The notes under the pieces are model-generated. The model saw only the letters and a program-made list of their open reading frames with translations, was not told the origin of the DNA and did not search any database. The position numbers were made by a program, and so were the translations under genes. Positions 24,155 to 32,081 of a DNA stretch of 64,000 bases are shown here, in pieces; the first letter of the stretch is position 1, and the number at the start of each line of letters is the position of its first letter. Source of the DNA: Georgenia yuyongxinii (GTDB lineage: Bacteria > Actinomycetota > Actinomycetes > Actinomycetales > Actinomycetaceae). The stretch lies in the NCBI RefSeq assembly GCF_006352065.1, contig NZ_CP040915.1, positions 372,001 through 436,000 of the forward strand. Reading direction: 5' to 3'.

Positions 24155-26260
24155 TCAGTGGCCGCCGTGGTCGTCCATCGGCTGACCGGCCTGCGGTGGG
24201 CCGATCCGGTACGGGCGCATCATCTCGTTGTCCTCGTGCTCGAGGATGTGGCAGTGCCAGACGAACTGGCCGGCGGTCTCGAACCGCATCCGCACGCGGG
24301 TGACCTCCCCCGGGTAGGCGATGACGGTGTCCTTGAATCCCACCTCCCACGGCTCCCGCGGCCGGGGCTCTGACCCCGGTGCGACGGCGACCGTGCCGGC
24401 CGCCTCGTCGATCACGACCGGCTGGCGGTCGAGCACCTGGAAGGCGACCTCGTGGATGTGGATGGGGTGTGCGTCTCCGGTGGTGTTGTACAGCTCCCAG
24501 GTCTCGGTCGCCCCGAGCGTCGGTGTCTGGGTGGGCGCGTCGGCCCACTCCTCGGCCACCCAGCGGCCGTCCTCCTCGACGCGGCCGAGCAGGGCCTCGA
24601 CGGGCGAGTCGTCGAAGTCCTGCGACATCATCTCGATCAGGGCGAGCTTGCGTACCGGGGCCGGGGGCAGCGGCGTGATCGCCGGCAGGACGAGGTGCTC
24701 GGGCGGTGTGGTCCGGTCCCGGCCAAGGGCGCGGCGCACCCGGATCTGCATGACCCGTCCGGTGGTCTCGGGGTCGGCAGCAGGGAAGTCGTCGCCCGGC
24801 TCGCCACCGCCGAACGGCTCGTCGGGGCCGAGGTTGCCGAGCACGTGGTTGCCCACGGGGACGGCGGTGAAGTCGACGACGACGTCGGCCCGCTCGGCGG
24901 GCGCGAGGAGCAACCGGCCGCGGTGAGCCCCGCTGAGGTCTACCGGGGCGGCGAGGAATCCGCCGTCGGATCCGATCTGCGCCACACGGACGCCGGGGAT
25001 CTGGGAGAAGTCGAGGATGAGGAACCGGGAGTTGCAGCCGTTGAGCAGACGGAACCGGTACCTGCGCTGCTCGACGTCGAGGTAGGGCCAGGTGCGGCCG
25101 TTGACGATCAGGGTGTTGCCGAAGAACTCGGGGTTCCAGATCGGCGAGAGGTCGCTGTGCGGCAGGTACGCCCGCTCCTGCCCGTCGAAGAACGCGCGGG
25201 TGTCCGGGTAGAACAGCGACCCGTCGGCGTCGAAGGAGCGGTCCTGGATCACCAGCGGGATCTCGAGGTACCGCCGGTCCGACGCCGGGGGCTCGTGGCC
25301 CGGGGCCGGCCCGGGCAGCACCGCGCGCCGCCCGGTGCGGGCGTCGCGGACGGCGTCGTCGCCGTCGGGCCCGCCGCGGATGAGGTAGAAGCCGGCCGGG
25401 CCGGCGTAGACGTTCACCCGCGTCATGCCCAGGGTGTGGTCGTGGAACCACAGCGTGCGCGCGCGTCGGATATTGGGGTACTGCGCGGTGGCCGTGCCGG
25501 GCGCCCACGGCATGCCCATCGCGGCGGCCTTGCTGGCGAAGAAGTCGTACCAGGTGCCCACGCGCGCATGATCCGCAGGCACGTCGGTCGCGGTGGGCAG
25601 GAACCAGGCTTCCGGGTAGCCGTCGGACTCGTCACCCACGGCGCCCGCGCCGTGCAGGTGGGTGACCATCGGGACGGGGCCGCGGTAGGGGGCCGGGGTC
25701 TCCGCGAAGGCGGGTTCGGTGTCGCGCCCGCCCGTGCCGCCGGGCGGGTTGGCCCAGTGCAGCGTGGGGTCCACCGGCAGCAGGTGGGGCCGGAACCGGC
25801 CGCCGGCGTCGACCAGCTCGTTGACCCAGGTCACCCGCACCGGCCGGCCCCACTCGGCCTCGATCGTCAGGCTCGGTGCATGGTGGAGGGCCCGCTTCTG
25901 CCCGCCGCGCGCCACCGGTCCGTAGCCCCACAACGTGGTCGGCGGTAGGCCGGCCGGCAGCACCTGCTGCGCGAACTGCCGCATCGAGATCACGTAGTGG
26001 TCGATGCGCTTCCCGCCCTTCGTGCGCACGGTGCCGCTGCGCGGCATCGCCGGCGGGACGACCAGCGCGCTCGCGAACTTCGGGATCGATGCCGGGTCGA
26101 GCGTCCCGCCCGGCAGCACCGCCGTGGCGGGCACCTCCACGGCGACGGCGCGGCCGCCCACCGTGCTCAGCAGGAACAGGCCAAAACCGGCGCCCCCCGC
26201 CCGCAGGACGGAGCGGCGGCTCATCGTCGCGAGAGTATGCGTCTGAGGTGTGTCAGGCAT
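24155..26260 (-). CDS. Tat-exported multicopper oxidase (CotA/bilirubin-oxidase-like)
   Basis: The 701-residue enzyme oxidises phenolics, bilirubin-like compounds or metals with oxygen, outside the cytoplasm. The N terminus has a Tat-like signal, MSRRSVLRAGGAGFGLFLLS (an in-frame ATG lies 12 codons upstream, at 26260, with AGGAGGG in front). All copper motifs are present: THLHGAG, RTLWFHDHTLGMTRVNVYAG, HPIHIHEVAFQVL and WHCHILEHEDNEMM (HCHxxxHxxxxM, type 1 copper with axial Met). Cupredoxin domains are separated by acidic/Pro-rich loops typical of CotA-like laccases. It is larger than most (about 500-600), owing to loops between domains. It is divergent from a FAD oxidase. A second, decayed oxidase of this superfamily lies near 42 kb. 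Confidence 0.93.
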   Translation of the reverse strand: MPDTPQTHTLATMSRRSVLRAGGAGFGLFLLSTVGGRAVAVEVPATAVLPGGTLDPASIPKFASALVVPPAMPRSGTVRTKGGKRIDHYVISMRQFAQQVLPAGLPPTTLWGYGPVARGGQKRALHHAPSLTIEAEWGRPVRVTWVNELVDAGGRFRPHLLPVDPTLHWANPPGGTGGRDTEPAFAETPAPYRGPVPMVTHLHGAGAVGDESDGYPEAWFLPTATDVPADHARVGTWYDFFASKAAAMGMPWAPGTATAQYPNIRRARTLWFHDHTLGMTRVNVYAGPAGFYLIRGGPDGDDAVRDARTGRRAVLPGPAPGHEPPASDRRYLEIPLVIQDRSFDADGSLFYPDTRAFFDGQERAYLPHSDLSPIWNPEFFGNTLIVNGRTWPYLDVEQRRYRFRLLNGCNSRFLILDFSQIPGVRVAQIGSDGGFLAAPVDLSGAHRGRLLLAPAERADVVVDFTAVPVGNHVLGNLGPDEPFGGGEPGDDFPAADPETTGRVMQIRVRRALGRDRTTPPEHLVLPAITPLPPAPVRKLALIEMMSQDFDDSPVEALLGRVEEDGRWVAEEWADAPTQTPTLGATETWELYNTTGDAHPIHIHEVAFQVLDRQPVVIDEAAGTVAVAPGSEPRPREPWEVGFKDTVIAYPGEVTRVRMRFETAGQFVWHCHILEHEDNEMMRPYRIGPPQAGQPMDDHGGH

Positions 26261-26401
26261 GTGCCCTCCTCTGGCTCCGCAGCGCCGCGGTGTTCCCATG
26301 GTGCTCGGGTGCCGGCGCGCGTCAAGACCCCCACGCTGGTGACGCGGCCTCGCTCCGGCCGCGTGACCAGGCATGAGTGCGCCGATGGATACGCTTCCGG
26401 C

Positions 26402-27541
26402 ATGCGCTGCGTGGTGGTGGGGGCCGGAGCCTGGGGCCTGCCGGCGGCGGCCGAGCTGGTCGGCCGCGGGCACGACGTCGTCCTGCTGGACCGGTACGGC
26501 GTGGGGAACCCACTGAGCTCGTCCTCCGGCCCGACGCGGCTGTGGCGCCTGACCCATCCCGACGCTGCCCGCGTCCGGCTTGGCCTGCGCAGCGTCGAGG
26601 CCATGGAGCGCCTGGCCGCCCGCAGCGGCCGGGAGGTCTTCCTGCGCCGCGGTCTGCTCTGGCGCGACGACGTCACCGTCCCGGCGGTCACCGCCGCGCT
26701 GGCGAGCGAGAGCGTCGCGCACGACCTCGTCGAGCCCGACGACGTCGCCCGGTTCTTCCCCGGCCTGCGCCCCGACGGGCGCCCGGCGGTGTGGCAGCAG
26801 GAGGCCGGGCCCGTCCTGGCCGCCGAGTCGCTGCGCGCACAGGCGGGTCTGTTCGACGCCGCGGGCGGCGAGCTCGTCACCGGTGCCGTGGTGGCCGAGG
26901 TGGTGCCACGCAGCCAGGGCGTGCGCGTGGTGTGCGAGGACGGCCGCACGTTCGACGCCGACACCGTGGTCCTCGCGCCCGGTCCCGGCGCCGGGCGGCT
27001 GCTCGCGGGCCTGGGGGTCGACCTGCCCCTGCGGCCACGCCTGGAGCAGGTGGTCCATGTCGGGGACCCGGCGGCGCCCCGCGCGGCGGACGACTTCCCG
27101 TGCCTGTTCGACGGACCCCGCGAGGCAGAGCCCGGGATCTACGCCATGCCGACACCCGGCGTGGGCTACAAGCTGGGCCTGGACCGGCCGGTGCGCGACC
27201 TGCGCCCGGGCGACCTGGACCGCACCCCGGACGCCGACCTCGTGGCCGAGACCGTCGCGCGGGTGCGTCGCGACCTCACCGCGCTCACCCCGAACGCCCT
27301 CGACGCGCAGGTGTGCTCCTGGACGCTCTCACCGGACGGGCGCTTCGTCCTCGACACCCTCCCGGGCGGCGTCGTCGTCGCGTGCGGGGACTCGGGGGAG
27401 GGCTTCAAGTTCTCCGCCCTGATGGGCACGGTGCTCGCCGACCTCGCCGAGGGGCGCACCCCGGACGACGACGTCGCGAGCTTCTCGTTGGCCCGCTTCG
27501 CCGACGGCACGGTCGTCAACGAGCACGTGCTGGGCCGCTGA
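26402..27541 (+). CDS. FAD-dependent oxidase of the DAO / sarcosine oxidase family
   Basis: The 379-residue product begins with the dinucleotide motif MRCVVVGAGAWGLPAAAELV (GxGxxG) and continues VVLLDRYGVGNPLSSSSGPTRLWRLTHPD, which matches monomeric sarcosine oxidase / N-methyltryptophan oxidase (SSSGxTRxxR). Near the C terminus, LSPDGRFVLDTLPGG and VVACGDSGEGFKFSALMG are the conserved FAD-contacting segments (GxGFKF). The usual flavin-linking Cys of these enzymes probably corresponds to the Cys in AQVCSWTLSPDG. The substrate is a secondary amine or N-methyl amino acid by family; it cannot be specified. It converges on the protoglobin gene with 3 bp between stops. Confidence 0.9.
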   Translation: MRCVVVGAGAWGLPAAAELVGRGHDVVLLDRYGVGNPLSSSSGPTRLWRLTHPDAARVRLGLRSVEAMERLAARSGREVFLRRGLLWRDDVTVPAVTAALASESVAHDLVEPDDVARFFPGLRPDGRPAVWQQEAGPVLAAESLRAQAGLFDAAGGELVTGAVVAEVVPRSQGVRVVCEDGRTFDADTVVLAPGPGAGRLLAGLGVDLPLRPRLEQVVHVGDPAAPRAADDFPCLFDGPREAEPGIYAMPTPGVGYKLGLDRPVRDLRPGDLDRTPDADLVAETVARVRRDLTALTPNALDAQVCSWTLSPDGRFVLDTLPGGVVVACGDSGEGFKFSALMGTVLADLAEGRTPDDDVASFSLARFADGTVVNEHVLGR

Positions 27542-27544
27542 GCC

Positions 27545-28126
27545 TCACCACAGCGCGGTCGCGTACGGGCGCGACCACAGGGCGACCTGCATGATCACCG
27601 ACTTGCGCCAGGCCTCGTGCATGGCGTCGACGTCGGCCGCGGGGGTGTCCCCCTTGGCGAGGAAGTCCCGCACGGTGGCCGTGATGGGGTAGATCAGAGC
27701 GATGAGGTAGCGCAGCGGCACGTAGGGCACCGAGGTGACACCGTCGGTCTTGTTCTTCTTCTCCGGCGTGTGGCGCTCGGCAATCTCCTCCTGGTAGGCG
27801 AGCCAGACGTCGTCGTAGGGGCGGGCGCAGGTGTCGCGGATCCACTGGCCGAAGCGGCCGCGCACGCGTTCGAGGTAGGCGGTGACCGGTTCGCCCTCCG
27901 GGGTGGAGAAGTCGGCTAGCAGGTGCGGGTTGGCGCCGACGAAGCCGTACCAGACGTCGAGGACGTCTTCCACCTGGCCGCCGAGGACCTCACCCGCCCG
28001 GCGCAGGGCGGCCTCGTCCTCGGGGCCGAAGAGCACCGACCGCTTGAGCAGCTCGAGCTCCTCCCGGGTCACCGGTGAGGGCTTGACCTCGCCGTAGTCG
28101 TAGCCCGCGATCGTTGTCTCGCCCAT
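27545..28126 (-). CDS. Protoglobin (single-domain globin)
   Basis: The 193-residue product resembles archaeal/bacterial protoglobins and the globin part of globin-coupled sensors. Features are the N-terminal GYDYGEVKPSPVTREELELLK, LGGQVEDVLDVWYGFVGANPHLL, and the F-helix region LAYQEEIAERHTPEKKNKTDG, where His is the likely proximal haem ligand, followed by VPLRYLIALIYPITATV. It ends without any signalling domain. Haem binding of O2, CO or NO is expected from the family; NO chemistry would fit a nitrate respirer. ATG 28126 follows GGGAGGAC. Just upstream is tRNA-Ser. Confidence 0.9.
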   Translation of the reverse strand: MGETTIAGYDYGEVKPSPVTREELELLKRSVLFGPEDEAALRRAGEVLGGQVEDVLDVWYGFVGANPHLLADFSTPEGEPVTAYLERVRGRFGQWIRDTCARPYDDVWLAYQEEIAERHTPEKKNKTDGVTSVPYVPLRYLIALIYPITATVRDFLAKGDTPAADVDAMHEAWRKSVIMQVALWSRPYATALW

Positions 28127-28293
28127 GGTGTCCTCCCGCGTCGTCGCGACGCCCTCACGGTAATCGCGGCGCGCCGTCGGTGGAACGCCCGATCGGGGGG
28201 CACGGCTGAGCCGGGGCATCGGTGGAGCGTGACCGGTGCCACTGCGGGCCGGTTTGGGGAGGTCTCCGGCGGGCAGGTAGCATCGCACGGCGA

Positions 28294-28379
28294 GGTAGCG
28301 TGTCCGAGCGGCCTAAGGAGCACGCCTCGAAAGCGTGTGAGGTTAACAGCCTCCGTGGGTTCAAATCCCACCGCTACCG
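28294..28379 (+). tRNA. tRNA-Ser (anticodon CGA)
   Basis: The acceptor arms GGTAGCG and CGCTACC pair, with G as discriminator. The anticodon arm CACGC-CTCGAAA-GCGTG gives anticodon CGA, which reads UCG. A long variable arm (class II) and the T arm GTGGG-TTCAAAT-CCCAC are present. CCA is not encoded (GCC follows). It is flanked by the protoglobin gene and an MFS gene. Confidence 0.97.
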
Positions 28380-28439
28380 CCGAGCCGAACGGCCCGCACC
28401 CGGGATACCGGGCGCGGGCCGTTCGCTTGTCTCCGGCCC

Positions 28440-29693
28440 TCAGCGCCGCGACCGCCGCGGCACCAGCCACCCACCCAGCCCCAGCATCCCCAGCCCGGCC
28501 ACGACCACGGTGAGCAGCCCTGCCCGCAGCCCGGCGGCGTCGGCGATGATGCCGACCACCGGTGGGGACAGCAGGAACCCGACCCGCAGCAGCCAGCTCA
28601 CCACGGTCAGGCCCGCGCCCGCCGGCAGGCCGGGCAGCTCGTCGGCCGCGTGCATGGCGGCCGGCACGAGGGTGGCCACGCCCAGACCGGCCAGGGCGAA
28701 CCCTGCGAGCGTGGTGCCCACCGTCGGCCACGCCAGTGCCAGCCCCATCCCCGCCGCGACGAGCACCCCGCCGGCGCGTACCACCGCAGCGGTGCCGAAG
28801 CGGTCGACGGCGCGGTCGCCGGTGAGCCGGCCGACCGTCATCGCGACCGACAGCGCCACGAAGCCCAAGCCAGCCGTGATGGCGTCGGCGCCGAGGTCGC
28901 CGGAGAGGTAGACGGCGGCCCAGGAGCTGCCCGCGTCCTCGACCAGGGCACCGCAGGCTGCGAGCACGCCCAGCACGGCCAGCGCCGCCACGGCGGCCCG
29001 TGGCACCCGGCCGGCCCACCGGCGCCAGCCGCGTGCAGCGGGGACGGGTGGCTCGATGACGGCGGAGGCGTTCGGGTCGGCAACGGTTGCCGGTACCCGC
29101 TCGGCGTCCTCCGGCCCAGGAAGCAGGAACCTGTACGCAACCAGCGCCACGGCGGCGAAGATCGCAGCCGCCACGGACAGGTGCGCCACCAGCGGCACCT
29201 GAAGACCCGCCGCGGCCGCACCCATCAGCCCGCCTGTGACGCTGCCGATGCTCCACACCCCGTGGAAGGAGTTGACGATCGAGCGCCCGTACAGCCGCTG
29301 CACCCGCAGCCCGTGCGCGTTCTGCGCGACGTCCACGAGGGCGTCCACCGCCCCGCCCATGAGGAGGACGACGGCGAGCAGCGCCGCCGTCGGCGCGAAG
29401 CCGATGCCCAGGATCGCCGCGGCGAGGAGCACGATGCCCAGCGCGGCGACGCGGGAGGAGCGGAACCGGCCGATGAGGGCCGCCGCGAAGAGGCCCCCGA
29501 CGAGGGCACCGAGCGGGAAACCCGCCAGGACGGTGCCGTACGCGGCGTTGCTCAGGCCCAGCTCGGCCTTGATCTGCGGGTAGCGCGGGATGACGTTGGC
29601 GAACAGTGCCCCGTTGGTGAAGAACAGGGCGGCGACGGCGAGCCGCGCCTGTCGGGCCCGGTCGGGGACCGGGCTGTCGGAGACGGCACTCAC
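28440..29693 (-). CDS. MFS transporter
   Basis: A 12-TM major facilitator of 417 residues. TM1 region LAVAALFFTNGALFANVIPR is followed by YPQIKAELGLSNAAYGTVLAGFPLGALVGG and a motif-A-like loop ALIGRFRSSRVAALG. A central polar loop (about residues 185-215) separates the two halves; the second half repeats the motif as LTGDRAVDRFGTAAVV. The pattern NVIPRYPQIKAELGLS is typical of the YbjJ/fucose-permease-like group, but the substrate is unknown. The GTG start overlaps the stop of the upstream HAD gene by 4 bp (GTGA), so the two are coupled; a sugar or phosphosugar link is possible. Confidence 0.88.
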   Translation of the reverse strand: MSAVSDSPVPDRARQARLAVAALFFTNGALFANVIPRYPQIKAELGLSNAAYGTVLAGFPLGALVGGLFAAALIGRFRSSRVAALGIVLLAAAILGIGFAPTAALLAVVLLMGGAVDALVDVAQNAHGLRVQRLYGRSIVNSFHGVWSIGSVTGGLMGAAAAGLQVPLVAHLSVAAAIFAAVALVAYRFLLPGPEDAERVPATVADPNASAVIEPPVPAARGWRRWAGRVPRAAVAALAVLGVLAACGALVEDAGSSWAAVYLSGDLGADAITAGLGFVALSVAMTVGRLTGDRAVDRFGTAAVVRAGGVLVAAGMGLALAWPTVGTTLAGFALAGLGVATLVPAAMHAADELPGLPAGAGLTVVSWLLRVGFLLSPPVVGIIADAAGLRAGLLTVVVAGLGMLGLGGWLVPRRSRR

Positions 29694-30583
29694 CGGGCGT
29701 GCCCGGCGTGCCCCGGTTGCCCGGCGTGGCCCGGTTGCCCGGCGTGGCCCGCGACGTCCCGCGAGGCGGCGGCGCGGGCGGCGAGCAGGGCCTCGACGAA
29801 CGCGGCCGCGGCGTCGTCGCCGTGGTGACCGATGTGGAGCCGCGCGACGGCCTTGACCGGTTCGCGGGCGTTGTCCATGGCCACCGGCCACCCCACCTGG
29901 GAGAGCCACGGGACGTCGTTCTCGCCGTCGCCCAGGCCGGCCACCTGGGAGGGCTCGATGCCGAGGCGGTGCAGGATCGCGGCCAGCGCCACCCACTTGT
30001 CGGCGCCCGCGGGGCCCAGCTCGAAGACGTTGTCCATCGAGCGCACGGCGCGGGGGAAGGCGGCGCGCACAGCGTCGTCGAGCTCGTCCAGGCGCTCGGT
30101 GGCGCCGAAGAGCATGGCCTTGGTGACGCCGTCGAGCGGCAGCTCGCGGAGCGGGACCTTGCGGGTGACGGAGTCCGGGTGGACGGCGACGAGGTAGTCG
30201 TAGGCGAGGCTGTCCTCGCCGACCACCATGTCCGTGGCGGTGAACACCAGCGGCTCGACGTCGGCGGCGAGGGCGAACGCGACGAGCGACTCGACGTCCT
30301 GGGCGGCCATGACGGCGGTGTGCAGCGGCTCGGCCTGCCGGGTGTCCACCGCGACGGCGCCGTTGGAGGCGATCACGTACCCGTCGATGCCGGCGGCGGT
30401 GAGGACCTCGACTGCGGCGTCGACGATGCGGCCGGTGACGACGATGGGCTCGACGCCCGCGGCGTCGAGCGCGGCCAGCGCGCGCAGCGTGCGGGGGCTC
30501 ACCATGTGGTCGGCGCCGGCCAGGGTGCCGTCGACGTCGAACGCGATCGCGCGCACGTCGAGGAGCTCGGCGGGCAGGTGCAT
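29690..30583 (-). CDS. HAD-superfamily hydrolase, Cof subfamily
   Basis: A phosphatase of about 297 residues with the IIB-type Cof cap. HAD motif I is AIAFDVDGTLAGADH (nucleophile Asp), motif II is PIVVTGRI, motif III includes the Lys in ADKWVALAAIL, and motif IV is VAGLGDGENDVPWL. The C terminus ends in an imperfect tandem repeat GHAGQPGHAGQPGHAGHAR (encoded near 29696-29752), not part of the fold. The ATG at 30583 is preferred to the GTG at 30592. It is translationally coupled to the MFS gene. The substrate is probably a sugar phosphate or nucleotide. Confidence 0.9.
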   Translation of the reverse strand: MHLPAELLDVRAIAFDVDGTLAGADHMVSPRTLRALAALDAAGVEPIVVTGRIVDAAVEVLTAAGIDGYVIASNGAVAVDTRQAEPLHTAVMAAQDVESLVAFALAADVEPLVFTATDMVVGEDSLAYDYLVAVHPDSVTRKVPLRELPLDGVTKAMLFGATERLDELDDAVRAAFPRAVRSMDNVFELGPAGADKWVALAAILHRLGIEPSQVAGLGDGENDVPWLSQVGWPVAMDNAREPVKAVARLHIGHHGDDAAAAFVEALLAARAAASRDVAGHAGQPGHAGQPGHAGHAR

Positions 30584-30732
30584 GCCCCCCACGGTAACCG
30601 GCGGCAGTCACTGCGCCGGGTGCCGGCGCCCACCCGCGCCGCAGGGTGCGCAACGTCACCGCGTGCCGCGGCGCAGGGCAGCGGGCCGTCGTCCCGACGT
30701 GCGGCAGCGGCCGGGCACGACAGAATCGGTCC

Positions 30733-31695
30733 ATGTGGAGCGCGTATTGGACGACGGCGCCCGGCCGGGGCGAGCTCCGCACGGAGCCCGCTCGCGAGCC
30801 CGGGCCGGGGGAGGCGCTGGTGCGCACGCTGCGCTCCGGGATCAGCCGCGGCACCGAGCTGCTGGTGCACCGCGGCGAGGTCCCGCCGCAGGTCGCCGAC
30901 ACCATGCGCGCCCCGTTCCAGGCCGGTGACCTGCCCGGCCCGGTCAAGTACGGCTACCTCTCGGTCGGTCTCGTGGAGGCAGGGCCGGCCGACCTGGTGG
31001 GTCGCCGGGTGTTCTGCCTGTACCCGCACCAGGACCGTTATGTCGTCCCCGCCTCGGCGCTCACCCCCGTGCCCGACGGCGTCCCCACCGACCGCGCCGT
31101 CCTCGCCGGCACCGTGGAGACCGCCGTCAACGCGGTCTGGGACGCCGCACCTCGGCTGGGCGACCGGGTCGCCGTCGTCGGCGCCGGCATGGTCGGCGGC
31201 ACGGTCGCCGCGCTGCTGCGGACCTTCCCCCTCGACCGGCTCCAGCTGGTCGACCCCAACCCCGCCCGTGCCGAGCTCGCGGCCGCCCTGGGCGTGACCT
31301 GGCGCCATCCGGACGACGCCGCCGACGGCTGCGACGTCGTCGTGCACTGCTCCGCCACCGAGGAAGGCCTGGGCCGGGGCCTCGAGCTGCTCGGCGACGA
31401 GGGCGAGCTGATCGAGCTGTCCTGGTACGGCACGCGCGAGCCCCGCGTCCCGCTCGGGGCCGGCTTCCACGCCCGCCGCCTGACGGTCCGAGCCAGCCAG
31501 GTAGGCGCCGTCGCCGTCGCGCGCCGGGCGCGCCGCACCCCCGCCGACCGGCTCGCGCTGGCGCTGCGCCTGCTCGCCGACCCGGCCTTCGACGCGTTCC
31601 TCACCGGCCGCTCCGCCTTCGCCGACCTGCCCGCCACGATGACCGCCCTGGCCGACGACCCGGCCGCACTGTGCCACCTGGTGACCTACCCCTGA
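30733..31695 (+). CDS. MDR-family (zinc-type) dehydrogenase, first gene of PTPS/GT cluster
   Basis: The 320-residue product is a medium-chain dehydrogenase/reductase: the N-terminal GroES-like part has GEALVRTLRSGISRGTELLV and the C-terminal Rossmann part has RVAVVGAGMVGGTVAALL (GxGxxG) and VVVHCSATEEGLGRGLELLG. The usual catalytic-zinc Cys after the first strand (CGxD) is replaced by ISRGTE, so a catalytic zinc is doubtful. It ends 8 bp before the PTPS-like gene, with its stop inside that gene's ribosome site. By context it would oxidise or reduce an intermediate built from the GTP cyclohydrolase product; that is inference. Confidence 0.85.
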   Translation: MWSAYWTTAPGRGELRTEPAREPGPGEALVRTLRSGISRGTELLVHRGEVPPQVADTMRAPFQAGDLPGPVKYGYLSVGLVEAGPADLVGRRVFCLYPHQDRYVVPASALTPVPDGVPTDRAVLAGTVETAVNAVWDAAPRLGDRVAVVGAGMVGGTVAALLRTFPLDRLQLVDPNPARAELAAALGVTWRHPDDAADGCDVVVHCSATEEGLGRGLELLGDEGELIELSWYGTREPRVPLGAGFHARRLTVRASQVGAVAVARRARRTPADRLALALRLLADPAFDAFLTGRSAFADLPATMTALADDPAALCHLVTYP

Positions 31696-31703
31696 GGAGC
31701 CGT

Positions 31704-32081
31704 ATGTACCGCCTGACCGTGCGCGACCACATGATGGTGGCCCACTCCCTGCCGCACCCCGCCTTCGGACCGGCCCAGCAGCTGCACGGCGCCACGTTCG
31801 TCGTCGAGCTGACCTTCCTGCGCGCGGAGCTGGGGGAGGAGGCGATCGTCATCGACATCGGGGAGGCCACCACCCTGCTGCGCGAGGCGCTGGCGGATCT
31901 GGACTACTCCAACCTCGACGACCACCCCGACCTGGCCGGGGTGCTCACGACCACCGAGACGCTGGCGCGAGTGGTCGCCGATCGGGTAGCTGCCCGGCTG
32001 CCTGGCGGCCGCTACGCGGGCCTGGAGGTGACCTTGCGCGAGCACCCCGACGCCTGGGCCACGTACTCCCTCGACCTGTGA
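31704..32081 (+). CDS. 6-pyruvoyltetrahydropterin synthase / QueD-like protein with altered active site
   Basis: The 125-residue product has the PTPS/QueD tunnelling fold signature: MYRLTVRDHMMVAHSL (first zinc His region), QQLHGATFVVELTFL (second His; normal HGHxY reads HGAT), IDIGEATTLLREALADLDYSNLDD (equivalent of xDFxxLK...LDHxxLN), TTETLARVVADRV (PTxExxA-like) and REHPDAWATY (the conserved pterin-binding Glu). The protein has no cysteine at all, so the catalytic Cys of PTPS/QueD is missing, and one zinc His is Ala. It may therefore do a different lyase/isomerase step. ATG 31704 has TGAGGAG in front. Its stop overlaps the glycosyltransferase start (GTGA). Confidence 0.85.
   Translation: MYRLTVRDHMMVAHSLPHPAFGPAQQLHGATFVVELTFLRAELGEEAIVIDIGEATTLLREALADLDYSNLDDHPDLAGVLTTTETLARVVADRVAARLPGGRYAGLEVTLREHPDAWATYSLDL

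Noticed and set aside
24452-25948. Nearly 500-residue open frame opposite the multicopper oxidase
   Set aside because: Antisense of a well-supported gene, low-complexity composition, no ribosome site or recognisable domain.
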